Below, one piece after another: positions 1-11,500 of a DNA stretch of 64,000 nt. The DNA lies in NCBI GenBank assembly GCA_030144725.1, contig JASKMD010000025.1:6063208-6127207 (forward strand), read 5' to 3'. The stretch's first letter is position 1. Every line of letters starts with the position of its first letter. A program made the position numbers and the translations under genes. This DNA is from Haematococcus lacustris (taxonomy: Eukaryota; Chlorophyta; Chlorophyceae; Chlamydomonadales; Haematococcaceae). The notes under the pieces were generated by a model. It did not search any database and was not told the origin of the DNA. It was given only the letters and a program-made list of their open reading frames with translations.

Positions 1-620
1 GCCCTGCCTTGCCCTGCCTTGCCCTGCCCTGCCCTGCCCTGCCCTGCCCTGCCCTGCCCTGCCCTGCCCTGCCTGTAGGTGTGTGGCAGTGCAGGCTGCA
101 GGTAGCTACAGTGTGCTGCATTGCATGAGCAGCAGCAGCAGGCTGCAGTGCATGTGTTACAGTGCATGAGCAGCAGCAGCAGGCTGTAGTGCATGAGCAG
201 CAGTGCAAGGACAGCAGCAGCAGCAGGCTGTAAATTTGTAGCAGTGCAGGTAGCAGCAGGCTGCACGTGTGCTGCAGTGCATGAGCAGCACAGCAGTAGC
301 AGGCAGCAGTGCATGTGTTGCAGTGCATGAGCAGCAGCAGCAGGCTGCAGTGCATGTGTTTTAGTGCATGAGCAGCAACAGCAGCAGGCTGTAGTGCATG
401 AGCAGCAGTGCATGGGCAGCAGCAGTAGTGGATGGGCAGCAGCAGCAGGCTGTGGGTGTGTGGCAGTGCAGGTAGCAGCAGGCTGCAGGTGTGCTTCAGT
501 GCTGTAAGCTGTAGGTGTGTAAGCTGTAGGTGTGTAGCAGTAAGCTGTAGGTGTGCTGCAGCAAGAGCAGCAGGTTGTAGTGCATGAGCAGTGCATGGAC
601 AGCAGCAGCGGGCTGTAGGT
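1..620. repeat. CCTGC pentamer and CAG-rich minisatellite block
   Basis: The first 75 bases are a tandem CCTGC pentamer. It runs into a CAG-rich minisatellite built on GTGTGGCAGTGCAGG and GCATGAGCAGCAGCAGCAGG phrases to about 620. The same order in the same orientation recurs at 4125-4620, and the reverse complement fills 1440-2875. No gene is seen here. Confidence 0.8.
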
Positions 621-649
621 GTGTGGCAGTGCAGTCTTGTAATAGCAAT

Positions 650-1190
650 CAGCAGCAACTTTGAGCTCATCTAAGAAGATTGTTGCATGGTAAAAAAGCA
701 TGGCTGTGCTGAGCTTCCGTTCAGTTCCATGCCACGCAATGTGATTTGTAAGTTGTGAATGGTCAAGATGTAATGAAGAAAACGGTTGTGGTCATTAGCC
801 GTGTATCCTCTTCTCACATGATACCTACGCCCCTTGTACGGACACCACCACCACGCGGTGATGCGCTAAGGCCGCAAACGTGGTAGCCACCTGCTACATA
901 CCCCCTTTGCATGTATGCATCACGGTCATGCTTAGCAAGTGTAAGCCTGGCAGTGATCCACACTCAATGTGTCGCAGCTAGCTGGACCACGGATGGTACC
1001 TATAGTGGAGGCTCACTAGATCCAGCCACATGCTAGGGTGTGGTGCGCCACATGCCCCTTGTATGGACACCACCACCACGCGGTGATGCGCTAAGGCCGC
1101 AAACGTGGTAGCCACCTGCTACATACCCCCTTTGCATGTATGCATCACGGTCATGCTTAAGCAAGTGCAGGCGTTGGCAGTGATGCGCAC
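650..1190. repeat. Flank plus 225-bp tandem repeat, first locus
   Basis: A single-copy-looking stretch (650-828) leads into a 225-bp repeat: GCCCCTTGTA starts at 829 and again at 1054, each followed by a CACCACCACGCGGTGATGCG phrase. The second unit breaks off near 1185. The same flank and unit recur at 4620-5470. No coding gene is apparent. Confidence 0.75.
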
Positions 1191-1439
1191 CAAACCCAAC
1201 CATATGCCACCATGCGGTATTACATCGACGCTGCAACTGGCACGGTCTATTGTAGACCTTGATATGCGAGTTGAAATTGCCCAGAACCGGGGAATTCGTC
1301 TTACACAAGTTACACGGCTACACAACCAATGGCACGGTTGAACAACCACAAATTGCATGCTTTTATTTGCATGGAGCAACCAAGACCACCGCAGACCATG
1401 CCAGATGTATGCCTTTGCATGCAACCAGACACACACCGC

Positions 1440-2100
1440 ACATGTTGCTGTCCTTGCACTGCTGGTCATGCATTACAGCCTGTTGCTCCTGTGGCTGCTC
1501 ATGCACTGCTGCACATGCATTTTAGCCTGGTGCAGCTGCTGCTGCTCATGCACTGAAGCACACCTACAGCCTGCTGCTACCAGCAGCCTGCACTGCCACA
1601 CACCCACAGCCTGCTGCTGCTGCCCATCCACTACTGCTGCTGCCCATGCACTGCTGCTGATGCATTACAGCCTGCTGCTGCAGCTGCTCATGCATTGCAA
1701 CACATGCACTGCAGTCTGCTGCTGCTGCTCATGCACTGAAGCACACCTGCAGCCTGCTGCTACCTGCACTGCCACACACCTACAGCTTACTGCTGCCCAT
1801 GCACTGCTGCTCATGCACTACAGCCTGCTGCTGTTGCTGCTCATGCACTGCAACACATGCACTGCTGCCTGCTACTGCTGTGCTGCTCATGCACTGCAGC
1901 ACACGTGCAGCTTGCTGCTACCTGCACTGCTACAAATTTACAGCCTGCTGCTGCTGCTGTCCTTGCACTGCTGCTCATGCACTACAGCCTGCTGCTGCTG
2001 CTGCTGCTCATGCACTGTAACACATGCACTGCAGCCTGCTGCTGCTGCTCATGCAATGCAGCACACTGTAGCTACCTGCAGCCTGCACTGCCACACACCT
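1440..2100. repeat. CTG-rich minisatellite (inverse of 100-620)
   Basis: CTG-rich minisatellite with GCTGCTGCTCATGCACTG phrases, the reverse complement of the CAG block near the window start. Long open frames cross it, but they are low-complexity Leu/Cys/His translations. The 1191-1440 stretch before it shows nothing recognisable. Confidence 0.75.
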
Positions 2101-2875
2101 ACAGGCAGGGCAGGGCAGGGCAGGGCAGGGCAGGGCAGGCAGGGCAAGGCAGGGCAGGGGGGGGGCAGGGCAGGGCAGGGCAGGGCAGGGCAGGGCAGGG
2201 CAGGGCAGGGGGGCAGGGCAGGGCAGGCAGGGCAGGGCAAGGCAGGGCAGGGGGTGGGGCAGGGCTGGGAGGGGGGAGGGCAGGGCAGGGCAGGGAGGGA
2301 GGGCAACGCAAGGCTGGGAGGGGGTGGGGCAGGGCTTGGCAGGGAGGGGAGGGGCAACGCAAGGCTGGGAGGGGGTGGGGCAGGGCTGGGTAGGGAGGGG
2401 AGGGGCAACGCAAGGCTGCGAGGGGGTGGGGCAGGGCTGGGAGGGGGTAGGGCAGGGCTGGGTAGGGAGGGAAGGGGCAACGCAAGGCTGGGAGGGGGTG
2501 GGGCAGGGCTGGGTAGGAAGGGGAGGGGCAACGCAAGGCTGCGAGGGGGTGGGGCAGGGCTGGGAGGGGGTGGGGCAGGGCTGGGAGGGGGTGGGGCAGG
2601 GCTGGGCAGGAAGGGGAGGGGCAATGCAAGGCTGGGAGGGGGTGGGGCAGGGCTGGGAGGGGGTGGGGCAGGGCTGGGCAGGAAGGGGAGGGGCAATGCA
2701 AGGCTGGGAGGGGGTGGGGCAGGGCTGAGCAAGGAGGGGAGGGGCAACGCAAGGCTGGGAGGGGGTGGGGCAGGGATGGGAGGGGTGGGGCAGGGCTGGG
2801 TGGGGGTGGGGCAGGGCTGGGCAGGGAGGGGAGGGGCAATTCAAGGCTGGGAGGGGGTGGGGCAGGGCTGGGATG
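2100..2875. repeat. G-rich minisatellite
   Basis: Begins as GGGCA pentamers and becomes units of roughly 35-65 bp containing GGGAGGGGGTGGGGCAGGGC with GGGGCAACGCAAGGC spacers. Strongly G-rich on the plus strand, with many runs of three or more G, so quadruplex formation is plausible. The reverse complement is at 3895-4345. Open frames on both strands are by-products. Confidence 0.85.
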
Positions 2876-2879
2876 CTGC

Positions 2880-3393
2880 GGTCCTAGAGCTCCGGCTGGT
2901 CGTGGGTTGCACGTTGAGATGCACGCAGGGGAGCAGGCTGACCTGGGCGGCTTCGCCTTCGCATAGGCTGGGCTGGCTGCGGGGCAGCACCGCTCGTGCT
3001 GAACTACACGGTGTGGCCTGCGACCCACTCTCGGCGTGGGTTACCTGGCTGAATTGCGTGGTGGAGCAGCGTTCAGCGTTGGGCTGGGGGCGGGCTCTCA
3101 ACAACGAGCAGGGCATTATCAATGTGGTTCATGTTCAGCTCTGTCATCCTGTGCAGATGGCGATGTGCGCCCACAGGAGACGGCCATGTTCAACGCGGGG
3201 TTCAACGCAGTGAGCGGTCACACCTTTGCCATCTGCCCGTTTGAGGCGCACTGGTGCGGGCGCCGCACATCCCACACTAAGCCGACGAGGCAGGGGCGGC
3301 AGAACGCCAGGGGAAGGGGTCGGGCAAATTCTCCCTCCCACTGTGTGGCTAAATCGCAACCCCGCGGAGAATTTTAACGGTGTGATCTATCTG
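2880..3393. other. Unassigned sequence between the minisatellite and the TIR element
   Basis: More complex sequence than its neighbours. Short frames exist on both strands, but none resembles a known domain. It may be a flank of the Gypsy element interrupted further right, but no LTR or pol sequence was recognised. Confidence 0.4.
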
Positions 3394-3578
3394 GGTAGAT
3401 TTACTAGCCGCTGTCAGGTGGAATAGCGCAACCGCCTAACCGCTGCCCGCACAGGTCGTGTTGCTCTATCTAGAGCCATCTACAGCTCTGCGTACAAGAC
3501 GACTGCGCAGCAGGGTAAAGAATGCCCACGGTAATCCTCTCCAGTAGCCTCAGCGCCGGCAGCTCCTACCAGCACCAG
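3394..3578 (+). repeat. Left 185-bp terminal inverted repeat
   Basis: Matches the reverse complement of 7599-7783 with about one mismatch (TGCGTACAAG against TGCGGACAAG). Confidence 0.8.
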
Positions 3579-3894
3579 TGACTACCATCGTTGCAGCATC
3601 AACGGAAGCAGCGCAAGCGGATGTAACCCCTACCGCAAAGCAAAACCCAAAGCGAGTGCGTCCCCCACGCACAGCTAAAGGACAGCAAGAAGACACGCGT
3701 GGAGCTGAGCTAGGCGCGGGCCAGGCGAGCTACAGGTGAGATGGTTAAGGTAATACCTAGCCACTAACACAGTAGGGGCAACACCAACAATTCGCCCCTT
3801 GCAGTACCCTTGCCATAACTCTGTTGTTGTGTGCCTATACATGCAAGCCATCCACAATAACAGTTCAAGGGGACCACAACAACATAGAACGGCA

Positions 3895-4620
3895 AGACCG
3901 GCGGCCCGCCGCCCAGCCCCACCCCTCGCAGCCCTGCCCCACCGCCTCGCAGCCCTGCCCCACCGCCTCCCAGCCCTGCTCCACCCCCTCCCAGCCTTGC
4001 GTTGCCCCTCCCCTCCCTGCCCAGCCCTGCCCCACCCCCTCCCAGCCCTGCCCTACCCCCTCCCAGCCCTGCCCCACCGCCTCCCAGCCCTGCCCCATCC
4101 CCTCCCAGCCTTGCGTTACCCCTCCCTGCCCTGCCCTGCCCTGCCCTGCCCTGCCCTGCCCAGCCCTGCCCTACCCCCTCCCAGCCCTGCCCCCTACCTG
4201 CCCAGCCCTCTCCACCCCATCCAAGCCCCCTGCCCTGCACCCTGCCCTGCACCCTGCCCTGCCCCTTGGCCCCTGCCCTGCCCCCTGCCCCCTTCCCGGC
4301 CCCCTGCCCCCGGCCCCCGGCCCCCGGCCCTGCCCTGCCCTGCCTGTAGGTGTGTGGCAGTGCAGGCTGCAGGTAGCAGCAGGCTGTAGGTGTGCTGCAG
4401 TGCATGAGCAGCAGCAGGCTGCAGGCTGCAGTGCATGTGTTTTAGTGCATGAGCAGCAACAGCAGCAGGCTGTAGTGCAACGAGCAGCAGTGCATGGGCA
4501 GCAGCAGCACCAGGTTGTAGGTGTGTTGCGGTGCATGATCAGCAGCAAGAGCAGCAGGCTGTAGTGCATGAGCAGTGCATGGACAGCAGCAGCAGGCTGT
4601 AGGTGTGTGGCAGTGCAGTC
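3895..4620. repeat. C-rich minisatellite followed by CAG-rich minisatellite
   Basis: 3895-4345 is the C-rich counterpart of the 2100-2875 array (CAGCCCTGCCCCACC units). 4350-4620 is the CAG-rich GTGTGGCAGTGCAGG minisatellite, as at the window start. Frames here are low-complexity Pro/Ala/Leu translations. Confidence 0.8.
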
Positions 4621-4818
4621 TTGTATTAGCAATCAGCAACAACTTTGAGCCCATCTGAGAAGTATGTTGCATGGTACAAAAGCTTGTAAAAAGCTGTCCT
4701 GAGCTTCCGTTCAGTTCCATGCCACATAACGTGATTTGTAAGCTGTGAATGGTCAAGATGTAATGAAGAAAACGGTGGTGGTCATTAGCCGTGTATCCTC
4801 TTCTCAAATGATACCTAC

Positions 4819-5470
4819 GCCCCTTGTATGGACAACACCACCACGCGGTGATGCACTAATGCTGCAAACGTGGTAACCACCTGCTACATACTTCCTTTGC
4901 ATGTATGCATCACGGTCATGCTTAGCAAGTGCAAGCCCGGCAGTGATCCACACCCAATGTGCCACAGCTAGCTGGACCACGGATGGTACCTATGGTGGAG
5001 GCTCACCAGATCCAACCTAATGCTAGGGTGTGGTGCGCCACATGCCCCTTGTATGGACAACACCACCACGCGGTGATGCGCTAAGGCCGCAAACGTGGTA
5101 GCCATCTGCTGCATACCCCCTTTACATGTAGGCATCAGCGTCATGCTTAGCAAGTGCAGGCCTGGCAGTGATCCACACCCAAGGTGTCACAGCTAGCTGG
5201 ACTACGGATGGTACCTATAGTGGAGGCTCACCTGATCCAGCCATATGCTAGGGTGTGGTGCACCGCATGTCCCTTCTATGGACAACACCACCACGCGGTG
5301 ATGCGCTAATGTTGCAAACCTGGTAGCCACCTGCTACATACCCCCTTTGCATGTATGCATCACGGTCATGCCTAGCAAGTGAAGGCCTGACAGTGATCCA
5401 GCCACATGCTAGGGTGTGGTGCGTGTTATGCCCCTTGTATGGTCAACAACACACAGCTAGGTCCTGGAGA
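4819..5470. repeat. 225-bp tandem repeat, second locus
   Basis: The repeat signature starts at 4819, 5044, 5269 and 5430: three spacings, two of exactly 225 bp, the last unit internally deleted. Units contain CACCACGCGGTGATGCG and CAGCTAGCTGGACCACGG phrases. Part of the interior of the 3394-7783 element. Confidence 0.8.
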
Positions 5471-7598
5471 CGCATCCATAACAATGTAGTGTGTGCATTG
5501 GTCGGTGCATGAGGGCGACACTAGGGTTATCAGGCTTGTAGCTGCAAACCATGCTATCACTTGCGTCTCGTGAGTAGTGCATTACATCAAGGCTTGGTAA
5601 GGCACGTTATGCTAGCAAGGGCAAGAACACGAGAACGTTGCGAAGATGGGTTATCCGTATAAGCGGGCCATCCATGCACTAACCGGTTGTCAGCTTTACA
5701 CAAAACATCCTACCCTCCCACTATTACATTAGAAGACTAGGTATCATTGAGACTTCAAGGCTCTGTGTGACGTACGCTTGCATCAACATGATGTTGCATA
5801 CTCAACATGAGCTTACAGGAGCCAAAGTTATGATGCATGGCAAGTACATGACATACATCACCCCAATCCTTTTCAATGCCATTCACAAAGCCAAGCAGCC
5901 CAATGTCTCGTCATCATCTGTGGGTGCTACTATCCACACAGCAAGGAAGTCAAGAAGCCCAAGACATACTAGCTCTAGGCAGCCCGCTGGGGTGGGAGTA
6001 AGTAGACGGGTTGCGGACTTGGTGGTAGTGGTGGGACAGCCGAGGGAAGGAGCAAGAAGCCAAGGGGCAGGAGGCCAGCTGGGCTGGGCTGGGTGTCAGC
6101 CACTTGTCGGCAGGCGGTTAGCCACTTCTTAGGAGGGTTAGGGAGAAGAGGGAGAAGGGGGAGAAGAGAGGGCAGGCAGGAGAGGAAGAAGAGGAATGAG
6201 GTTGGGCAGGGAGAAAAGGGACAAGAGGGGGCTTCCTCCTGGCTGCTGGGTAGGATAGGGAGGGGACCACGATGTCCGGGGGGAGGTGAGGGGGAGTGGG
6301 GAAGTGGGGGCGTAGGAGACTTGGAGGTGTTGGTGATGGGACAGGGTAGGGTTAGGGAAAAGGGACCGAGGGGTCGCTATGTGACTGTTGCACCTGCAGC
6401 AAGCAAGGGGCACGCTTGTGATCAACAAACAAGGACATGCATGACTAGAAGTGGGCAGGCTGGCCAAACACCCCGACAACGCCTGGCTGCCGCTCCTGGC
6501 TGTGCTGTGCTGGGAATGCTGGAAGTGGCATGCATTGGCATAGACACACAGATGATGGCACACATGATGGGACACACAGATAGGAACAAGCAGGCACAAG
6601 CACAGGCTAGCACGAGACATGTGTACCTGGACATTCTAGGAGATTGCTGACATTGCTGACTTGTATCAACATTTCCGCTGCTCCTGCCGCCACTGCCGCC
6701 GCTGCTGCCGCCACTGCCGCTGTCGACGCCTGTCGCTGTCGCCTCTGCCACTGCTGCTGCCATTGTCCTAGTTGCATTCCTCTGGTATGCTGTCCGCTTG
6801 CCCCTGTCCCCCACTACCTGCCTAGCCATTCTGTTCTTGCCATCGTTGTTACAAGGGCCTACTCCTGTTGTGCTGCCGCCATTGCTGCCACCATTGCTGC
6901 TGCTGCTAGCACCGCCTCCCCCACTGCTGCCGCCATCACATCATGCGCCTTGGGCGGGCATCTGCACAAGCACCAGTAGGCACAAGCATGGACATATCCT
7001 TCCCTGTTGATAAGCAAAGCATGCTCTTCTCTGATGGTCTATCCCTGCTGCGTTTGCCACTGCAGCCCTGAGTGTATACTGTTGTCCTGCCTGGCTGCCG
7101 CTGCCTACCCAAGCTGCATGCAACCCGCATGCCCCTGCTGTTGTGCCTGCGTACTCCTGCATGCTGCCTGCCTACCCCTGCTGCACCTGCCCCGGCTGCG
7201 CTTCAGACCTGCCCCTGCCCCTTGTGGGCCAGCTGTGCTTACTGCATGCTCCTCCTGTGATGCCAACATGCACTTGCCCCTTGTGAGGCAATGTCTGCTC
7301 ACGGGTGGTACGCTTCTGTGTGGCCACACCTGTGGACCAGCACCACAACCAGGACGATGCCACACATAGCTGTGCATTAAGTGAGGTGAGGTGCAACAGC
7401 AGCAAGCAACAGCAAGTGCGGGTATACCAGCAACAACGGGCACAACGCAGCTCATACCTGGGTTGGAGCGACCGTTTCTCACTGCGCGAGCTGCGTTGGC
7501 CGCTGGGACCGCAGTCCATCCTCAGCATCCGCAGCAGCTGCTACGGACGTAGCGTTGGCCCAGCAGCTGCTTTGTGCACTGCAGCTGGTGCGCCTTGT
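5471..7598. other. Interior of the TIR element, no recognised gene
   Basis: 5471-6130 is mixed sequence with a short plus-strand frame (5767-6132) of no known domain. 6130-6400 is purine-rich, 6660-6960 is GCTGCC/GCCATTGCTGC-rich, and 6960-7590 is mixed. A phrase resembling CACCTGCAGCAAACAAGGGG near 6390 recurs three times in element E at about 53.1, 53.4 and 54.0 kb. No gene can be supported. Confidence 0.5.
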
Positions 7599-7783
7599 CT
7601 GGTGCTGGTAGGAGCTGCCGGCGCTGAGGCTACTGGAGAGGATTACCGTGGGCATTCTTTACCCTGCTGCGCAGTCGTCTTGTCCGCAGAGCTGTAGATG
7701 GCTCTAGATAGAGCAACACGACCTGTGCGGGCAGCGGTTAGGCGGTTGCGCTATTCCACCTGACAGCGGCTAGTAAATCTACC
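7599..7783 (-). repeat. Right 185-bp terminal inverted repeat
   Basis: Inverted partner of 3394-3578. Internal similarity ends at the CAGCACCAG phrase. Confidence 0.8.
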
Positions 7784-8827
7784 TCACAGGTGGAAGAGTT
7801 ACCGGGAGACTTGATTGCTTCAAGCACCACGGCCTGCCGGAGGCCATCATCTCTGACCGTGACCCCAAGTTCACATCTGACTTCTGGACCTCCCTCTTCC
7901 ACCTCACCGGCACCCGGCTCCTCCTCTCCTCTGCCTACCACCCCCAGACCGACGGCCAGACAGAGCGCGCCAACCGCACTGTGGAGGACATGCTGCGGCC
8001 CTACGTCAACGACCACAAGACTGATTGGGACCAGCACCTTGCAGCCGTGGAGTTTGCCTACAACAGCTCTGAGCACGTTGGCACCGGCTTCACCCCCTTC
8101 TACCTCAACTACGGCCAACACCCCACCACACCCTCTGCCCTCTTGCTCCCCCCTCCCACCCTTGTGCCCAGCCAGGCAGCTGAGGACTTCGTCACCTCCA
8201 TGCGCAACAACCTTACCGCCGCCCGCTCAGCCCTGCAGCGCTCCATTGACACCCAGAAGCTGCATGCTGACCAGCACCGCCGCCATGAGGAGTTTGAGAT
8301 CGGTGATCTTGTGCTGCTCAGCTGTGCCAACCTGAACCTGCAGACTGCTGTCAACAGCGCCAAGCTCCAGCCTCGCTTTGTGGGGCCCTTCAAGGTCCTG
8401 GCCAAGCACTCCCCGGTCTCCTACAAGCTCGACCTCCCTTCCTCCATGCGTATCCTCCCCACCTTCCACATCAGCCGCCTACGCCACTACCTTTCCTCCT
8501 CCTCTTTCCCTGAGCGCACCGTGGAGCTTCAGCCTTCGCCCGTGATCATCGACGGCGAGGCTTACTTCACGGTGGAAGCCATCCTGGGTCGTCGCTGGAA
8601 CGACGCGCAGCACGCTTTTCAGTACCTCATCAAGTGGGCTGGCTACGACGACTCCTTCAACTCCTGGGAGTGGGGGCCAGCACTCGCGCAGCAGGACGCG
8701 GTCGCCGCCTTAATCCGGGACTACACCTCCCGCCATCATGCCCCGGTTGACGACGACCCTGCCTGCCAAGTCTGCGCCAGCCGTTCACCGCGGCCTCCGA
8801 TGTTGCTTTGTGATCAATGCGACAAGG

Positions 8828-8835
8828 GTTTTCAC
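8828..8835. repeat. 8-bp target site duplication of the hAT element, left
   Basis: GTTTTCAC, identical to 15963-15970. Confidence 0.92.
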
Positions 8836-8953
8836 CAGTGATGCAGAATTACATGTAATTTTACAAAATTACATGTAATTACACGCGTAATTCTGTAACT
8901 TTGTAACTTTGTAATTACGTATAGTATAATGTCGGAGGCCGAGCTGTTACGGG

Positions 8954-9047
8954 AAAATAACGGTCGGCTGGGTCGAGAGTTGCGGTAAACGTCGAGGCGC
9001 AGCCGAGACGTTTACGCAACTCGAGACCTGGCCGAGACTGTTATTTG
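8954..9047. repeat. Long imperfect hairpin, first copy
   Basis: Arms of about 40 bp (AAATAACGGTC...GTAAACGTC against GACGTTTAC...GTTATTT) surround a short GAGGCGCAGCCGA loop. Repeated at about 11405-11500. A stem this long suggests a subterminal element or a structured transcript. Confidence 0.75.
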
Positions 9048-9187
9048 GACGTGAACAGCGCTGGCCGAGACATTATGCGATATCCCTTTACATTACGGGT
9101 ACCTTCTTTCTAGCTTTCTAGCTGTCGCGGCTATCCCTGCCGTTACCTAAGCATTGCGCAGCTAACGCGAACACCTTTGAGTAGCAA

Positions 9188-9345
9188 GACACTTTTCCAG
9201 TAATTGGGGTCAAGGCTCGCACTTTTCCCGTAATTTTGACCAAGGCTCGCACTTTTCCCGTAATTTTGACCAAGGCTCGCACTTTTTCAGTAATTTCGAC
9301 AAGGCTCGCACTTTTCCCGTAATTGTTGCAAGGCGCGCACTTTTC
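9188..9345. repeat. 30-bp subterminal repeats, five units
   Basis: CAAGGCTCGCACTTTTCCCG recurs every 30 bp (9211, 9241, 9271, about 9299), with degenerate flanking units. Short direct repeats near a transposon end often bind transposase. Duplicated at 11641-11798. Confidence 0.75.
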
Positions 9346-9413
9346 CCACTTCTCACTCCTGCCTGAGTTTGGTTCGAGCTCTTGTCCCAGTCTTCATCAT
9401 AGTCTCAGCCATC

Positions 9414-9772
9414 ATGCCCGATAGCACATACACGGTCAGCAGCACCGATGATATGGACGATGAAGTGGATGACCAAAGCGACCACGAGTCAGACATCCCT
9501 CCGTTCAACATGCTTCCCCCTCCGTTCGAGGTCGCGACTGCACGTCTTGCTGCAGCACGACTTGCAGGTGAGAACATTATGGTAACCGCGTTGACCATGG
9601 TAACCGCGTTGACCAGCATTGGCCTGACTTTGCATCTTGCTCCCACGCAGAACCCCCAGTCGCCCAGCCTAACAATGCAGTTGCAGCGGTCGCGGGTACT
9701 TCTGCATCCCACCGCTTGGGTGACAGCAGGATACCATTTAAGCTCTGTCGCGCAAGCCAAGCCAAACACTGA
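9414..9772 (+). CDS. Small acidic two-exon frame in the hAT element, unrecognised (copy 1)
   Basis: ATG at 9414. Exon 1 (9414-9567) ends at CTTGCAG/GTGAGA and exon 2 (9651-9772) starts after CCCACGCAG; the join keeps frame and gives 91 residues. The start is rich in Asp, Glu and Ser (DDMDDEVDDQSDHESD) and is followed by an Ala/Arg stretch. No domain is recognised. It could be the first exons of the hAT transposase gene, cut off from the later exons by the tandem duplication. Unspliced, the frame also stays open to 9788, so the intron is a prediction. Confidence 0.4.
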
Positions 9773-10029
9773 CATTCAGTTGTCATAGAAAGCTTTGCTG
9801 AAGCGACAACGGAGCTCTTGGGCTCCGCGTTTTGGGGTCTCTAACGGGTGGGCCTTGAGCAATAGGCAGATGCTGCTGCTTCTGCCATCACTCAGCTTTG
9901 TGCGATAGCTGTCACGCAAGTCATGTAGCCCTACCTAGCTGCTGGCCTGGCCACATGTTTCACCCTTTGTGTATGTAGTTGCCTGCATCCTGCCCCTACC
10001 CCTGCTGCCTACTGTGACCTTGTTACCCC

Positions 10030-11000
10030 TGGCTGCTGCCCTTCCCTGCGGCATACTGTCTCTTATTGCTTAGTTACAAATGCATATGGTTGCTGCCGGA
10101 TGTGTCATGTTGCCCTAGCTGCTGCCCATGCCGCGTGCTTCGCCCAGCTGCTGCCGCTGTTACCCCTGGCTGTTGCCCTTCCGTGCGGCCTACTGCCCCT
10201 CATTGCTTAGTTACAAATGCATGTGGTTGCTGCCGGATGTGTCATGTTGCCCTAGCTGCTGCCCATGCCGCGTGCTTCGCCCAGCTGCTGCCGATGTTAC
10301 CCCAGGCTGCCGCCCTTCCGTGCGGCCTACTGCCCCTCGTTGCTTAGTTACAAATGCATATGGTTGCTGCTGGATGTGTCATGTTGCCCTAGCTGCTGCC
10401 CATGCCGCGTGCTGCGCTCAGCTGCTGTTGACTGCTGCCGCTGTTACCCCAGGCTGCCGCCCTTCCGTGCGGCCTACTGCCCCTCATTGCCTAGGTACTA
10501 GTGCATGTGGCTGCTGCTGGACGCGGCATGTTGCCCTAGCTGCTGCCCATGCCACGTGCTGCGCTCAGCTGCTGCCGAATGCTGACGCTGTAACCCTGGC
10601 TGCCGCCCTTCCGTGCGGCCTACTGCCCCTCATTGCCTAGGTACTAGTGCATGTGGCTGCTATTGGACGCGGCATGTTGCCCTAGCTGCTGCCCATGCCA
10701 CGTGCTGCGCTCAGTTGCTGCCGACTGCTGATGCTGCTACCCCTGGCTGCTGCCCTTCCGTGCGGCCTACTGCCCCTCATTGCCTAGGTACTGGTGCATG
10801 TGGCTGCTGCCGGACGCGTCGTGTTCCTCTAGCTGCCGCCCATGCCACGTGCTGCGCTCAGTTGCTGCCGATTGCTGATGCTGCTACCCATGGCTGCTGC
10901 CCTTCCGTGCGGCCTACTGCCCCTCATTGCCTAGGTACTGGTGCATGTGGCTGCTGCCGGTCGCGTCATGTTCCTCTAGCTGCCGCCCATGCCTCACCAT
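10030..11000. repeat. Minisatellite of about 136-150 bp per unit, first array
   Basis: Seven or so units, each with GTGCGGCCTACTGCCCCTC, a TAG-TAC phrase and GTTGCCCTAGCTGCTGCCC. Spacing varies around 145 bp. Repeated at 12483-13453. Frames crossing it are low-complexity Cys/Ala/Leu translations. Confidence 0.8.
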
Positions 11001-11404
11001 GCTTAACCCTAGCTGCCCGACCTGCTCCCTATTTGTTTTGCTCAACGCCTAATCGCCCTGGGCAGACTGCTCCCGTATTGCCGTCGCCATCATTGTCGCC
11101 AATGGCGTTTTGTGCAGATTGCTTCACCTGGACGTAATCTGTCTTTATTTGTGTAAGCAGATGATTGCGTGTGGCAGGGTTAGAGCATTGCGTTGTAAGT
11201 TCTAGGGTGCTGATTTGTTGAGTTCAGGGTGGTGCGCGGTTTTTTTCCTCCCTGAAACCTGTAATTGTGATAATCAACCCCGTAACAGCCCTCACACGTC
11301 CCGACCTCTCGATAATCTGATTTTTACGGGTATATAACGATTTGTGATTTTCTCGTAATGGAAAGGGATGTATAGTATAATGTCGGAGGCCGAGCTGTTA
11401 CGGG

Positions 11405-11500
11405 AAAATAACGGTCGAGGCTGGGTCGAGAGTTGCGGTAAACGTCGAGGCGCAGCCGAGACGTTTACGCAACTCGAGACCTGGCCGAGACTGTTATTTG
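11405..11500. repeat. Long imperfect hairpin, second copy
   Basis: Second occurrence of the 8954-9047 hairpin, with two extra stem bases. Confidence 0.75.

Larger units (their letters stand above)
3394..7783. mobile_element. 4.4-kb element with 185-bp terminal inverted repeats, no transposase
   Basis: The ends 3394-3578 and 7599-7783 are near-perfect inverted repeats of 185 bp, starting GGTAGATTTACTAGCCGC. Inside are minisatellites and no transposase-like frame, so this looks non-autonomous. The flanks (ending ATCTATCTG on the left, starting TCACAGG on the right) show no target duplication, so the superfamily is unassigned. Its right end abuts a Gypsy integrase frame cut at 7784. An inverted segmental duplication is the alternative. 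Confidence 0.65.
8919..11369 (+). repeat. 2.45-kb tandem duplication, first copy
   Basis: Begins GTATAGTATAATGTCGG and matches 11370-13821 almost perfectly. The one difference noticed is a 2-base gap (ACGGTCGGCTGG here, ACGGTCGAGGCTGG in copy 2). Each unit holds a long hairpin, five 30-bp repeats, a small two-exon frame and a minisatellite of about 145 bp. Confidence 0.93.

Noticed and set aside
1357..3213. 618-codon open frame over the CTG and G-rich arrays
   Set aside because: It is a translation of simple repeats (Leu/His/Cys then Gly/Ala/Arg), open in several frames on both strands, with no domain.
3394..7783. Target site duplication for the 185-bp TIR element
   Set aside because: Compared up to about 12 bp on each flank; no matching direct repeat.
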